A stretch of DNA of 64,000 nt from an uncultured Clostridia bacterium (lineage in GTDB: Bacteria > Bacillota > Clostridia > Saccharofermentanales > Saccharofermentanaceae), in assembly GCA_946403085.1 (NCBI GenBank), contig CAMIYM010000009.1, forward strand, positions 25,514-89,513. Direction: 5' to 3'. Both the position numbers and the translations under genes were made by a program. Numbering within the stretch: position 1 is the first letter of the stretch; every line of letters begins with the position of its first letter. Below, piece by piece: positions 8,390-17,503 of the stretch. The notes below the pieces were generated by a model. That model had not been told where the DNA came from and did no database searches. It saw only the letters and a program-made list of their open reading frames with translations.

Positions 8390-8427
8390 TGTGCTACGTG
8401 GGGAATAACGAGAAAGAAGGAACAGAG

Positions 8428-8898
8428 ATGTATTGTAATTCCTGTGGTTCAATGATCAATGAAGGACTGTCATTCTGCCCTAATTGCGGAGCACCTGTAA
8501 ATAAGCCTGTCCAGCCGGCACCTCAGCCTGCAGTTCAGCAGTACCAGCAGGCGCAGCCCGTATATCAGCAGCCTGTACAGCAGGTCCCTGCAGTGGCTCC
8601 TGCTGCACCGGTCAAAGCATCAAGGGGATTTGCAATTGGCAGTTTGATCCTTGGTATTAATACTGTTGAATTCTGTTTTATTATTTGGGTAAACCTGTTC
8701 AGTATAATTACGGGCCTTGCAGGTATTATACTTTCAATCCTGGGTCTTACGAGGAAGAATGGCAAACTGAAAGGATTGGCTGTAATTGGCCTTATCTTAA
8801 GTGTTTTTGGGCTATTAGTTGCCTCTCTTATGTGGTTGAGTCTGTGGTCAGATGATGCGAGTAAACTTTTCGATGTTCTGTTCGGCTGGATATTCTAA
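8428..8898 (+). CDS. Zinc-ribbon membrane protein with DUF4190-like domain
   Basis: The protein has 156 aa. It begins with a double-CxxC zinc ribbon (YCNSCG, FCPNCGAP), then a Pro/Gln-rich linker of about 35 residues, then a two-helix membrane module (about 70-100 and 115-145) matching the DUF4190 type found in many Firmicutes. I start at ATG 8428, which has GAAGGAA upstream; a TTG at 8389 is inside the -10 element and cannot be the start. Role unknown; possibly membrane stress or envelope sensing. Confidence 0.75.
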   Translation: MYCNSCGSMINEGLSFCPNCGAPVNKPVQPAPQPAVQQYQQAQPVYQQPVQQVPAVAPAAPVKASRGFAIGSLILGINTVEFCFIIWVNLFSIITGLAGIILSILGLTRKNGKLKGLAVIGLILSVFGLLVASLMWLSLWSDDASKLFDVLFGWIF

Positions 8899-9030
8899 TA
8901 ACTTTAACCGGCCGTGGGTCTTCCGTATTCCAATATATTAACTGTCAGTAAGAGCGCCTCAAAACAAATCTCTGGATATTGTTTTGCATCCCTTTTCGAG
9001 AAAATTATATCGAAAAACGATAAAAAACTC

Positions 9031-9059
9031 TTGAAAAACAAAAAACGCTGTGTTAGTAT
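9031..9059 (+). promoter_or_regulatory. Sigma-A promoter of DUF2975 operon
   Basis: TTGAAA (9031-9036), 17 nt, TAGTAT (9054-9059) with an upstream TG for an extended -10. It is 49 nt upstream of the ATG at 9108. It sits in a 209-nt gap that otherwise shows nothing. Confidence 0.6.
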
Positions 9060-9107
9060 ACTGGCATAAGAGCATGCTTAATATGTTTTCTAAGGAGGAA
9101 AGAGGCT

Positions 9108-9560
9108 ATGCGATATGATGACGTAATCCTCAGATGGGCTAAGATAGCTACAGTTCTTTTTACCGGCATGGCAGTTGTTGCGGATGTATTCGGAGTTCTT
9201 ATTTCTAAGTTTGTAGCATATTGCTGGGCAGAAGTTTTTGATAACCCCAGAGTGATCGGACTTACAGTGATCTTCTATCTGGGAACAGTCGGCGGATATC
9301 TTGTTCTCATCCCGCTTTTTAAGATGTTATCCAACATGAGTAAGGACAAGGTATTTGACAGGGCAAATACGAAGCTTATGACGATCATCACATGTGCTCT
9401 GGTAGGCATTGCGGTAGATTGTACGGTAGGCGGATTTATCTGGAACGGTGCCTGGATACTTGCTGTTGTAGCTCTGTTTATGGCTCTTGTAGTCTTGAGC
9501 ATAAGAGTAGTATTTTCGAAGGCAATCACTATGAAAGAAGAAATGGATCTTACGATCTGA
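9108..9560 (+). CDS. DUF2975 membrane protein
   Basis: A 150-residue four-helix membrane protein (about 14-34, 57-78, 93-112, 117-137) of the DUF2975 type, recognised by layout and by its partner: an HTH gene of the YozG kind directly follows, the usual pairing. A strong AAGGAGG site precedes the ATG. The pair may work as a membrane-linked regulator of the downstream operon; direct function is not known. Confidence 0.7.
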   Translation: MRYDDVILRWAKIATVLFTGMAVVADVFGVLISKFVAYCWAEVFDNPRVIGLTVIFYLGTVGGYLVLIPLFKMLSNMSKDKVFDRANTKLMTIITCALVGIAVDCTVGGFIWNGAWILAVVALFMALVVLSIRVVFSKAITMKEEMDLTI

Positions 9561-9576
9561 GGAAAGGAGGAGAAAC

Positions 9577-9780
9577 ATGATTATTGTAAATCTTGATGTA
9601 ATGATGGCTAAGCGTAAGATCTCCTCCGGTGAGCTCGCTGCAAAGGTAGGGATCACACAAGCCAATCTCTCAATACTTAAGAATCAGAAGGCCAAGGCCG
9701 TAAGATTCTCTACACTTAATGATATCTGTAAGGCATTGGATTGCCAGCCGGGAGATATCCTGGAATTCAGAGAGGACTGA
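9577..9780 (+). CDS. YozG-like XRE-family HTH regulator
   Basis: A 67-residue stand-alone helix-turn-helix: MMAKRKIS-GELAAKVGITQANLS is the HTH and a LNDICKALDCQPGDIL tail completes the Cro/C1 fold, the layout of YozG-type regulators. AAAGGAGG lies 7 nt upstream. It is 16 nt after the DUF2975 gene and 6 nt before the DUF4153 gene, so one transcript is likely and autoregulation is plausible. Confidence 0.85.
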   Translation: MIIVNLDVMMAKRKISSGELAAKVGITQANLSILKNQKAKAVRFSTLNDICKALDCQPGDILEFRED

Positions 9781-9786
9781 TCACAA

Positions 9787-11121
9787 ATGGACAAAAAAGT
9801 TGTATTCCAGAGGCTGGGAGTAATCCTGGCCTATCCCTTAGCATACGCTTATGTAAGGCTTGTTCTTTCATTCACTAGGACGTTTTACATTGATGCGGTA
9901 ATAGGTGAAGGCAGATTCAGTTTAAATATCGCATATCCTATCTTCGCTTTACTGTTCATCATCGTAAACGAGATAGTAAGAAGAGGCAGGAGGAACGCAG
10001 AGGAAAAGCCTTCCAAAGAAACTATATTCTGGTATGCTTTGACATTCCTCTCAGGACTTACTGCAACGTTCGGACCGGAAGAAATGCTCTCCGTATTTGC
10101 AATGCATCTCTGCGCTGTATATTCAGTATTGATCTCGAATAATATCCTTCTCGGAGGAAAGACATCAGGCTTCATTCCGGCAGATCTTATACATGGTTTC
10201 TATGTAAAATCATTTGCAGGATTCCCGAATTTCTTTGTTGACTGGAAAGCGTTTGTGAAGCCTAAGACTGAGGATACAACAGAGGTATCGGAAGCAGCTC
10301 CAAAAAAGCATATTCTCAGTGCTGTTATTTTTGTTATCATCATGTCTGTTCTCTTGCTCTTCGCTGTCTGCTTCATGGCATCCATCGACAATGATATCAG
10401 TGCATTTTTTGACAGTATCTTTGGATGGCTCTGTGATTATCTTGTCAGTTTAAATGTAGAGGAGATCTTCGTAAGACTGGTATTTGCCATTCCGGTATGT
10501 CTTTATCTCTATGGCTTGATGGCAAGAAGTGCAAAGTCTGACGGTATGAGGGAAAAGCGTGTTGCAGCCTGGCTTTTGCAGAGCAAAGGAAAAGGCAAGA
10601 CAGTATCTTCACTTCTTGTGTACATTGCAGCAGGCGTCTTTGTAGGAGGATATATCCTTTTCTTTATTAAGCGTTTGGCATACATGTTGGGCGGATTTGC
10701 AGGCGATGTTCCGGACGGAATGCTCGTATCACATTATGCAAGGGAAGGCTTTTTCGAGCTCGTAGGCATCATGGCTGTAAACATGTGCGTATACCTTGCT
10801 ATCATCCTTATGGGAAAATCGGATTCAGACGGCAAGTTCTCAGTTCCTGCCAAGATCCTTGTAACTCTGCTTATGTTAGAGAGCATCATCTTCGCTGTGA
10901 TCGCGATGAGCAAGCTCGGTCTTTACTACAGCATTTTCGGATATACTCCGAAAAGGATCCTCGCGATGTGGGCGACTCTCACACTTGGATTTGCGGCATT
11001 GATGACTATCATTACTGTTCACCGTGGTAAACCGCACTTCAGAGAAGGTGTTCTGTTTACATCAGCATCTTATATAGCGATATGTATCCTGTCGGGTGTT
11101 CTGGTAGCGATCGGCGCATAA
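9787..11121 (+). CDS. DUF4153-type polytopic membrane protein
   Basis: The protein has 444 residues and about 10-12 hydrophobic segments, with a charged loop near residues 155-172. It resembles DUF4153/DUF4173 membrane proteins, which often sit beside DUF2975 and YozG-like genes. It is third in the 9108-11121 operon, ended by a terminator at 11128. Molecular function unknown. Confidence 0.65.
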   Translation: MDKKVVFQRLGVILAYPLAYAYVRLVLSFTRTFYIDAVIGEGRFSLNIAYPIFALLFIIVNEIVRRGRRNAEEKPSKETIFWYALTFLSGLTATFGPEEMLSVFAMHLCAVYSVLISNNILLGGKTSGFIPADLIHGFYVKSFAGFPNFFVDWKAFVKPKTEDTTEVSEAAPKKHILSAVIFVIIMSVLLLFAVCFMASIDNDISAFFDSIFGWLCDYLVSLNVEEIFVRLVFAIPVCLYLYGLMARSAKSDGMREKRVAAWLLQSKGKGKTVSSLLVYIAAGVFVGGYILFFIKRLAYMLGGFAGDVPDGMLVSHYAREGFFELVGIMAVNMCVYLAIILMGKSDSDGKFSVPAKILVTLLMLESIIFAVIAMSKLGLYYSIFGYTPKRILAMWATLTLGFAALMTIITVHRGKPHFREGVLFTSASYIAICILSGVLVAIGA

Positions 11122-11127
11122 ATGATA

Positions 11128-11160
11128 AAGGCTGTCTTGATCATCAAGGCAGCCTTTTTA
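11128..11160. terminator. Bidirectional terminator
   Basis: AAGGCTG.CTTGAT/ATCAAG.CAGCCTT stem, followed by TTTTTA on plus and preceded by an A-run, so it serves both the 9787 gene and the converging gene at 11164. Confidence 0.8.
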
Positions 11161-11163
11161 ATA

Positions 11164-13572
11164 TCAATTCCACTTGAACGGGAGCTTCTCGAATTCCTCG
11201 AGTGGAACAGGCTTTGAGAAGTAGTAACCCTGGAAGAGTTTACAACCCATTTCCTTAAGCATATCGAACTGTTCCTTTGTCTCGACGCCTTCCGTTATCT
11301 GAGGCATATCGAGGTTGTTGGCCATGTCGATGATGCTGTTTAAGATTATCTTGGACTTCTTGTAATCATCGGTCTTGCTAAGGAATACCATGTCGATCTT
11401 AAGAATATCTACCGGCATGTCCTTGAGCATATTAAGTGAGGAATAACCGCTTCCGAAGTCATCCATCTCGACTGTAAATCCGTCTTTACGAAGCCTGTTG
11501 ATCGTCTTTATGTGTTCTGCTGCATTGTTCATGACGGATGATTCCGTAATCTCAAGACGCAGATTCTTGTGAGCGATCCCGTATTTTTCAGTCAGGGAAG
11601 TGATCACTTCGTAAATATCCAGGAAGTAGAAGTCTTTAGGCGAGATATTGATAGACAGGCTCAGCTTCTCATGACCGTCTTTACGCTTCTTCCAGTCAGC
11701 TAATATCTTGCAGGCGCACTCCCAGATATATCTGTCGATAGTCGCTATCATGCCGTTCTGTTCGAAGATCGGAATAAATCTGAATGGAGGGATAAGGCCT
11801 TCTGTGGGATGCTTCCACCTTACAAGGACTTCACCGCCTTCAAGATGGCCGTCAGCTCCATACTGAGGCTGAAGATAAGGAATGATCTGACCTTCGGAAA
11901 TGGCATGGAAGATCTCGCTGGTTATACGCTGCTCCCATACTTTATCTTCTCTGATCTTACTGTCATATACGGCAACACAGCGGTTGTAGTCGTTCTTAAT
12001 GGCGGCTATCGCCAGCTGGGCTCTGTCGATCATGGCGATCGGAGTAAGAGACTCGTCTTTTGCCAGTGTTGAAGTATCGAAAATACCTACATGGATAATG
12101 ACAGGAGAACTTATTACCTCGTTGTCTGCCCATCTGGTCATGATCTGTTTTTCCAATGCTTCTATATCAACGTACGATTTCTTTACGAAAGCACAGAAGA
12201 TGTCTCCGCGCCATCTGCAGATAACCGAGCCGGGATGTGCAAATACTTTCAGGTCTTCCGCTATAGCTTTCAGGATCTCGTCGGCTTTATCTCTTCCGAA
12301 GATATCATTGATGAGCTTGAAGTCATTTATGTCCGAGACCTGCATATAGTAAGCTTCATTGGGATTTGCTTTAAGGAGCTCTTCAACCTGCTCCAGGAAA
12401 GTAATACGGTTGGCAAGTCCTGTAAGCTCGTCGTGTGTAGCAAGATATCTTCTCTGTTCATCAAGCTTGACCTGGGCCGTATCATCGTGAATAGAGAAGA
12501 ATGAACCGATGGGTTTATCTCCTTTATCTTTCATCAATCGGTGTGTGATCCTGAGATATGTATATTCATCTTTGTCTGTCTTGAACCTGGTGGAGATATC
12601 AAAGTCAGCCCCAAGGTCGGCACCACCCATTACTTCCAGAAGCTTATCTGTGCATTTATCAGGGTTGCCTGAACTGATATTAAGGATCTCATAAGCTCTG
12701 TCATTTGCGTAAAGAGCATTTACGTCAGTGTCATAGAATATGATTCCGTCAGTATGGTTCTCGACAACATCATCTGCAAGTCTTCCCTTGATAAAAACCG
12801 GTTTGTAGATGAATGTAAATACAAAGAACAGAAAACCGCATATTACATATCCTATAAGTGACCTGTTGATCGGAGCATCTGAAAATGAAGAGAATTCAAA
12901 TCCCATTACACTGATAATGGCGATAATAACGACGATGTATTTCTCGCGGTATGCTGACGATATCTGGATACACTTATTGACGAGTACGGCGATCATGAGA
13001 ACCAGAAGTGACTCAAGAAGGCAGAAGCTCAGGAGCTTACCCCATGAGGATTCCATACCGTAATATGTGCTTCCGTCGCTTAAAGTGATAAGCCTGGTCG
13101 TGTAGAGGTGTCCAAAGAACGGGTTAAGCAGAACAGAAAGAGCTATTGCCCCCAGGACACTGATCACAATGAACTGTAAAGGCGTGCGTCTGAATCGCAG
13201 TTCGCAGTAATCCGTAACAAAGACGATCATGTTGTACATTAAGAAACAGTCGCCGAGAAGTGTCAGTGTGTATCCGGCGCGTGATATGATCTCCATATCA
13301 GAGAAGAATGCCAGGGCATTTCCTCCGAGAGGGATGATAATTGAAAGCAAAACGTTGAAGACACTGACGGCTGTACGCTCGAGGAATTTACGCCGTTTTA
13401 AAACCGTAGCAATTATCATTGCTACAAGGGATAAGGATATAACAACCAGCTCAAACAGATACTGTATCCTCATAAGGTCCTCGAATATATGATCTATAGA
13501 TATTGTAACATACGGGGTGTTCGAAAAATCGGAGTACCGGTTAACAAAGTAAAAATAATTTGTTGAAGACAT
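11164..13572 (-). CDS. Membrane PAS / degenerate GGDEF / EAL protein
   Basis: An 802-residue protein likely to break down cyclic di-GMP. Order: about seven membrane helices (residues 30-270), a PAS-like domain (275-370), a GGDEF domain whose signature is RWRGDIF near residue 450, so it should not make c-di-GMP, then an EAL domain (about 560-800) with EVL in place of EAL but with NISPKDF, DDFGSGYSS, EGVET and QGYYFSKP present, consistent with an active phosphodiesterase. The first ATG has only a poor ribosome site. It opposes the two cyclases upstream in function. Confidence 0.85.
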   Translation of the reverse strand: MSSTNYFYFVNRYSDFSNTPYVTISIDHIFEDLMRIQYLFELVVISLSLVAMIIATVLKRRKFLERTAVSVFNVLLSIIIPLGGNALAFFSDMEIISRAGYTLTLLGDCFLMYNMIVFVTDYCELRFRRTPLQFIVISVLGAIALSVLLNPFFGHLYTTRLITLSDGSTYYGMESSWGKLLSFCLLESLLVLMIAVLVNKCIQISSAYREKYIVVIIAIISVMGFEFSSFSDAPINRSLIGYVICGFLFFVFTFIYKPVFIKGRLADDVVENHTDGIIFYDTDVNALYANDRAYEILNISSGNPDKCTDKLLEVMGGADLGADFDISTRFKTDKDEYTYLRITHRLMKDKGDKPIGSFFSIHDDTAQVKLDEQRRYLATHDELTGLANRITFLEQVEELLKANPNEAYYMQVSDINDFKLINDIFGRDKADEILKAIAEDLKVFAHPGSVICRWRGDIFCAFVKKSYVDIEALEKQIMTRWADNEVISSPVIIHVGIFDTSTLAKDESLTPIAMIDRAQLAIAAIKNDYNRCVAVYDSKIREDKVWEQRITSEIFHAISEGQIIPYLQPQYGADGHLEGGEVLVRWKHPTEGLIPPFRFIPIFEQNGMIATIDRYIWECACKILADWKKRKDGHEKLSLSINISPKDFYFLDIYEVITSLTEKYGIAHKNLRLEITESSVMNNAAEHIKTINRLRKDGFTVEMDDFGSGYSSLNMLKDMPVDILKIDMVFLSKTDDYKKSKIILNSIIDMANNLDMPQITEGVETKEQFDMLKEMGCKLFQGYYFSKPVPLEEFEKLPFKWN

Positions 13573-13783
13573 TAATTATTCTATTTATATAAATATATAT
13601 AATATAGAATTAATAGAATAGAGTAAAACGGTTAAAATATGATACACAAACCCCAACATGTAGTAAAATGTCACAAAAAATCTGTTTACAAGAGACCATG
13701 TCAGGTGATATCATTACCCCATAAAGTTTAGCACACATTTGTTCTTTTTTGAGCAAGTGTTTCTTTTTTTAGGAGATATTAGT

Positions 13784-14365
13784 ATGGTTGAGTTTAATTG
13801 CACAGTTAAGGACATTTTCAGAAGACCTAATATGATCGACAAGGCCGTCAGAGAGCTTGCGGATAAGGGCTTTACCGACCATGCGCTTACTTATGCGCGT
13901 ATAAGAGACAATATCTATAATGCTCTGGCTTATGCTTCAGATAACATGAAGGACTATGAGTATAGCGTTGCTATCAGCTATCTCCAGTCCAGGGACTCAG
14001 AGCAGATGGTGGCCAGAGATAATTACTATACCCACAGGACTATAAGACGTTATGTCCGTAAGGCTTGTAAGCTTATAGGCGATTACTATTCCGACATACT
14101 CGGCATCAGGCTTTTGCCTTGTGATACCAGGTCTGTACCCTGTGATATAGCTGCCGGTTCTTTCTGGGAGAAGGTGGATTCTCTTATGAATAACAGCATC
14201 GAGAATGCCTGCGTAGTCATTCTCTGCTGCTATGAGAGAAGATCAGTTAATTATGTATGCAGCACTTATTTTATGGGCAGCGATAAGGTCAAGAAGATCG
14301 TAAGCGCCTTTGATTCTGTTCTTACTGTCTATGACATCCCGTCAGAGGACAGAAGCGCCGTTTAA
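13784..14365 (+). CDS. Hypothetical protein, 193 aa
   Basis: A soluble, mostly helical protein of 193 aa, rich in Arg, Tyr and Ser, with several cysteines in the second half; no family recognised. I start at ATG 13784, preceded by AGGAGA; an ATG at 13739 has no such site and would add a Phe-rich leader that is probably untranslated. The 210-nt gap upstream is very AT-rich. A long hairpin follows at 14387. Confidence 0.6.
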   Translation: MVEFNCTVKDIFRRPNMIDKAVRELADKGFTDHALTYARIRDNIYNALAYASDNMKDYEYSVAISYLQSRDSEQMVARDNYYTHRTIRRYVRKACKLIGDYYSDILGIRLLPCDTRSVPCDIAAGSFWEKVDSLMNNSIENACVVILCCYERRSVNYVCSTYFMGSDKVKKIVSAFDSVLTVYDIPSEDRSAV

Positions 14366-14386
14366 TCCTGCAGGAATCTCCGTTTT

Positions 14387-14432
14387 CATTAAGACAGGGC
14401 ATTTGTAATAATCAGAATGCTCTGTCTTAATG
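14387..14432. repeat. 17-bp hairpin overlapping a promoter
   Basis: Arms 14387-14403 and 14416-14432 pair over 17 positions with one G-U wobble and a 12-nt loop. No T-run follows on either strand, so a plain terminator is unlikely. The right arm abuts the extended -10 at 14431-14439; it may be an operator or a leader/terminator hybrid. Confidence 0.6.
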
Positions 14433-14439
14433 ATATAAT
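14431..14439 (+). promoter_or_regulatory. Extended -10 promoter of gene 14486
   Basis: TGATATAAT fits TGnTATAAT; start of transcription expected near 14446, 40 nt before the ATG. Confidence 0.45.
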
Positions 14440-14485
14440 CTGTTATGTGCGTAAGTTCGCCAATCGCTTTATGGAGGATAATAAT

Positions 14486-14971
14486 ATGATCATTACATTT
14501 GACAAGCTTCCCGCTAATCTTGAAGAACTTAAGGCTATGCCTCAGGCAACACTTTCCGAGCCTGAATATGGCGCAGCTCTTTTTGTTGCAGTAATGATGC
14601 ACTACTCTGTAAATAAGGGTGAGACATTTGAGATGCTCGATTTCCTTAACGGACCTTACGAAGTGACAGAATTCCAGAAGCAGTTTATCGCTGACAGAAT
14701 GGCAGAAGGTGACCATGTAGTCCGTTCATTTTTCAACGGTACTTCACCTGACAATGACTATACTCCCTCTATGCCTTACACGATCGAGACTGAGAGAGGC
14801 TTTAATCAGGAGATCGACGGAAGGATGAGGATCCTTATCGCATCTTCAGGCGCAGATACAAAGAGATTTGTTACTATGAGACATAAGCCTTCCACAAATC
14901 AGTGGTTCCTGGAAGACCAGATGCTCCTTTCACAGATCAGAACACCCAAGTCACAGGATCCCTGGGCATAA
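14486..14971 (+). CDS. DUF6935-like protein
   Basis: A 161-residue soluble protein. The pattern ITFDKLPANLEELKAMP ... NDYTPSMPYTI ... SSGADTKRF ... QWFLEDQ is one I associate with the small conserved Clostridia family DUF6935, of unknown function. ATG 14486 has GGAGG upstream; an upstream ATG at 14417 lies inside the hairpin and promoter. It is followed 18 nt later by the rRNA methyltransferase gene, so they may be co-transcribed. Confidence 0.6.
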   Translation: MIITFDKLPANLEELKAMPQATLSEPEYGAALFVAVMMHYSVNKGETFEMLDFLNGPYEVTEFQKQFIADRMAEGDHVVRSFFNGTSPDNDYTPSMPYTIETERGFNQEIDGRMRILIASSGADTKRFVTMRHKPSTNQWFLEDQMLLSQIRTPKSQDPWA

Positions 14972-14989
14972 CAGGGGATTATCTGCAAG

Positions 14990-16207
14990 ATGAAGTTAGA
15001 ACGCCCGTTTCCCAGGTTGAACATAACCCAGAAGGCTGCCAGGTCCTTGAAGAACGGCCACCCGTGGGTATATGGAGATGAGATCATAACAAGTCCTTCA
15101 GATCTGTCTGACGGATGTATTGTTGACTGCTTTGAAGGTTCCAGCTGGCAGGGCGCGGGATTCTATAATTCCAATTCGAAGATCGCTGTCAGGATCATAT
15201 CCAGGAACAGCAATGACATTTTTGATCTCAAATTCTGGTATAGAAGGATCCTTTATGCCGTTCAATACAGAAAGACTGTAATGCAGGGTGATGATTTCAA
15301 ATGCTGCAGGATCATTCACGGTGAGGCAGACCAGATTCCCGGTTTTACCTGTGACAGATACGGCGATATAGCCGTAACGCAGATCGCATGCCTTGGTGTG
15401 GAACTTAATAAAGATACTATCTATAAAGCTCTTATGGATGTTTTCGAGGAGATAGGTGAACCTCTTAAGGGTATTTATGAGCGTAATGACTTATCTCTCA
15501 GGACGAAGGAAGGTCTTGAACTTTCTAAGGGCTGGTATGATGGTAAAGATTATCCCTGTATAACCGAGATAACAGAGAATGGTATCAGGTATTCCGTAGA
15601 TATCGAGAATGGCCAGAAGACAGGCTTTTTCCTCGACCAGAAGTATAACAGGCTTGCTGCAGCCAAGATCGCCAAAGATAAGAATGTCCTTGACTGCTTT
15701 ACCCATACCGGATCTTTTGGTCTTAACTGCGCTTATTATGGCGCCAGACATGTAACAAGTGTTGATATATCGCAGCAAGCTGTTGATATGGCAAAGGCCA
15801 ATGCGGAGAGGAATGGTCTTTTGGATAAGATCGATTATGTATGTGAAGATGTTTTCGAGCTCCTGACTTCAATGGCGGCGAAGAAGGATCACACATACGA
15901 TTACATAATCCTCGATCCTCCGGCATTCACCAAGTCAAGAGAGACGGTGGATTCTGCCGGCAGGGGATATAAGGAGATCAATCTCAAGGCCATGAAGCTT
16001 CTTCCAAGAGGCGGTTACCTTGCGACATGTTCCTGCTCTCATTTCATGACTGATGAACTGTTCAGGAAGATGCTTGCTTCAGCAGCAAGGGATGCGAGTG
16101 TTAGCTTAAGACAGATCGAAGCCAGGACGCAGGCTCCTGATCATCCGATCCTTTGGAACGTGCCTGAGACAGATTACCTTAAGTTCTATATATTCCAGGT
16201 GGTCTGA
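14990..16207 (+). CDS. Class I rRNA methyltransferase (RlmI family)
   Basis: A 405-residue SAM-dependent methyltransferase. Residues 1-75 form a PUA-type RNA-binding domain (KNGHPWVYGDEI), followed by the RlmI-type EEHD-like region, then a Rossmann domain with FTHTGSFGL (SAM loop), TSVDIS and the IILDPPAFTKS motif. The DPPxF site and overall order match 23S rRNA m5C methyltransferases of the RlmI/YccW type. A terminator follows. Confidence 0.85.
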   Translation: MKLERPFPRLNITQKAARSLKNGHPWVYGDEIITSPSDLSDGCIVDCFEGSSWQGAGFYNSNSKIAVRIISRNSNDIFDLKFWYRRILYAVQYRKTVMQGDDFKCCRIIHGEADQIPGFTCDRYGDIAVTQIACLGVELNKDTIYKALMDVFEEIGEPLKGIYERNDLSLRTKEGLELSKGWYDGKDYPCITEITENGIRYSVDIENGQKTGFFLDQKYNRLAAAKIAKDKNVLDCFTHTGSFGLNCAYYGARHVTSVDISQQAVDMAKANAERNGLLDKIDYVCEDVFELLTSMAAKKDHTYDYIILDPPAFTKSRETVDSAGRGYKEINLKAMKLLPRGGYLATCSCSHFMTDELFRKMLASAARDASVSLRQIEARTQAPDHPILWNVPETDYLKFYIFQVV

Positions 16208-16219
16208 CGGCGTTTGCGT

Positions 16220-16250
16220 ACAGGCGCTGCCACATTTTAGCCTGTTTTTT
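16220..16250 (+). terminator. Rho-independent terminator
   Basis: ACAGGC/GCCTGT stem with TTTTTT tail, 13 nt after the methyltransferase stop. Confidence 0.65.
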
Positions 16251-16339
16251 CTCTCAATCTTGTTGGCATTTTGATGCCGAAATGAAGATGATTTGAAAAA
16301 TCACAGATTTAACCTCTATACATCAAGGGAGGTTACCTT

Positions 16340-17473
16340 ATGTGTGATGAACTTTTTTACGAACCGGAGAAGAAGCAGGTTAATAACAATGTCTGTTATG
16401 ACAAGAATGCGACTCTGGTCATCAAGCAGGACGCTATCATAAATAATGTCCGTTATATAAAGAAAACGACCGGTGCCAAACTAATCGCGGTAGTAAAGGA
16501 GAATGGTTACGGATTAGGTGTGGCCAATCTCTATAACATTATAAAAGACCAGAATATTTTTATGTATGCCGTCACATCTTCCTGTGAAGCTGTCGCTTTA
16601 AGAAGAGAAGGCTGTGATACTGATATCCTTATGCTCACACCGGTCTCTGAATTCGGCGAGCTTCTTAAGCTCGTGAACGAGAATGTGGTAATAGCTTTGG
16701 GCAACGCCAGGCAGATCCCTGAACTGCGTTATATCTATGGCCTTACAGGCAAGCGGCCGAGAGTGCATATCCAGATCGATTCAGGTATGGGAAGATACGG
16801 ATTTAATGTGGATGATCTGCCTGATCTTAGGCATGAGGATTATCTTTCAATAGAAGGTTGCTTTACTCATCTTGCAGGAAGCAGCACGAATTATAAGAAG
16901 AGTGTTCAAAAACAGCTCCGTATCTTCAGGACTGCATTGGCAAAGCTCAGGGCATCAGGCATTGATACCGGAATATGTCACGTGGCAAATTCCAAGGCTG
17001 CCATGACCTTTGGTTCTTTGGGATTCGATGCGGTAAGAGTAGGAAGTGCGATCTTAGGAAAAGTCTGCGTCAAGTGCGAACTGGAAGAAGCTGTCTGGCT
17101 CGAATCAAAGGTGTTTTCCGTATATAACAGGCAGGAAGGTGAACATATCGGCTATCAAGGCGATGTTGCCCTGAAAAGAGACAGTTCGCTTGCTGTAGTA
17201 AGGATCGGAACAGGATGCGGTATAGGTCTTATCCAAAGAGATGCAGTTAACTATAATCTCGGATATGTCATTAAGACTTTCTTCAGAAAGATCAATGAAG
17301 TCCCGGTAATGAGTGTCTGGATCAATGGAAGAAAGAGTCCCGTGATCGGCAGGATAGGAGTGTCACACATGACTGTCGACATTACCGAGATTCCTGCCAA
17401 AGAGGGAGACACGGTCAAGGTAAAGGTAAACCCTTTGCTCGTGCATCCTTATGTCAGGAGAATGGTTGTCTGA
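16340..17473 (+). CDS. Alanine racemase-like PLP enzyme, altered active site
   Basis: The protein has 377 residues with the alanine racemase fold: AVVKENGYG holds the PLP lysine, GMGRYGF and AVRVGSAILG match the conserved arginine regions, and the second-domain tyrosine lies in HIGYQG. The usual MDQ strand (R-x-C-M-D-Q in Alr) reads RIGVSH here, so two conserved residues that contact substrate are changed. It may be an alanine racemase, a racemase for another amino acid, or a PLP protein without that activity. GGGAGG precedes ATG 16340. It stands alone and converges on a glycosyltransferase gene. Confidence 0.75.
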   Translation: MCDELFYEPEKKQVNNNVCYDKNATLVIKQDAIINNVRYIKKTTGAKLIAVVKENGYGLGVANLYNIIKDQNIFMYAVTSSCEAVALRREGCDTDILMLTPVSEFGELLKLVNENVVIALGNARQIPELRYIYGLTGKRPRVHIQIDSGMGRYGFNVDDLPDLRHEDYLSIEGCFTHLAGSSTNYKKSVQKQLRIFRTALAKLRASGIDTGICHVANSKAAMTFGSLGFDAVRVGSAILGKVCVKCELEEAVWLESKVFSVYNRQEGEHIGYQGDVALKRDSSLAVVRIGTGCGIGLIQRDAVNYNLGYVIKTFFRKINEVPVMSVWINGRKSPVIGRIGVSHMTVDITEIPAKEGDTVKVKVNPLLVHPYVRRMVV

Positions 17474-17503
17474 TCGGATATCCGGAATGATGAATGTGAG
17501 TTC

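Noticed and set aside
13573..13783. Replication origin-like AT-rich tract
   Set aside because: Only AT-rich; no DnaA boxes seen and no dnaA/dnaN nearby.
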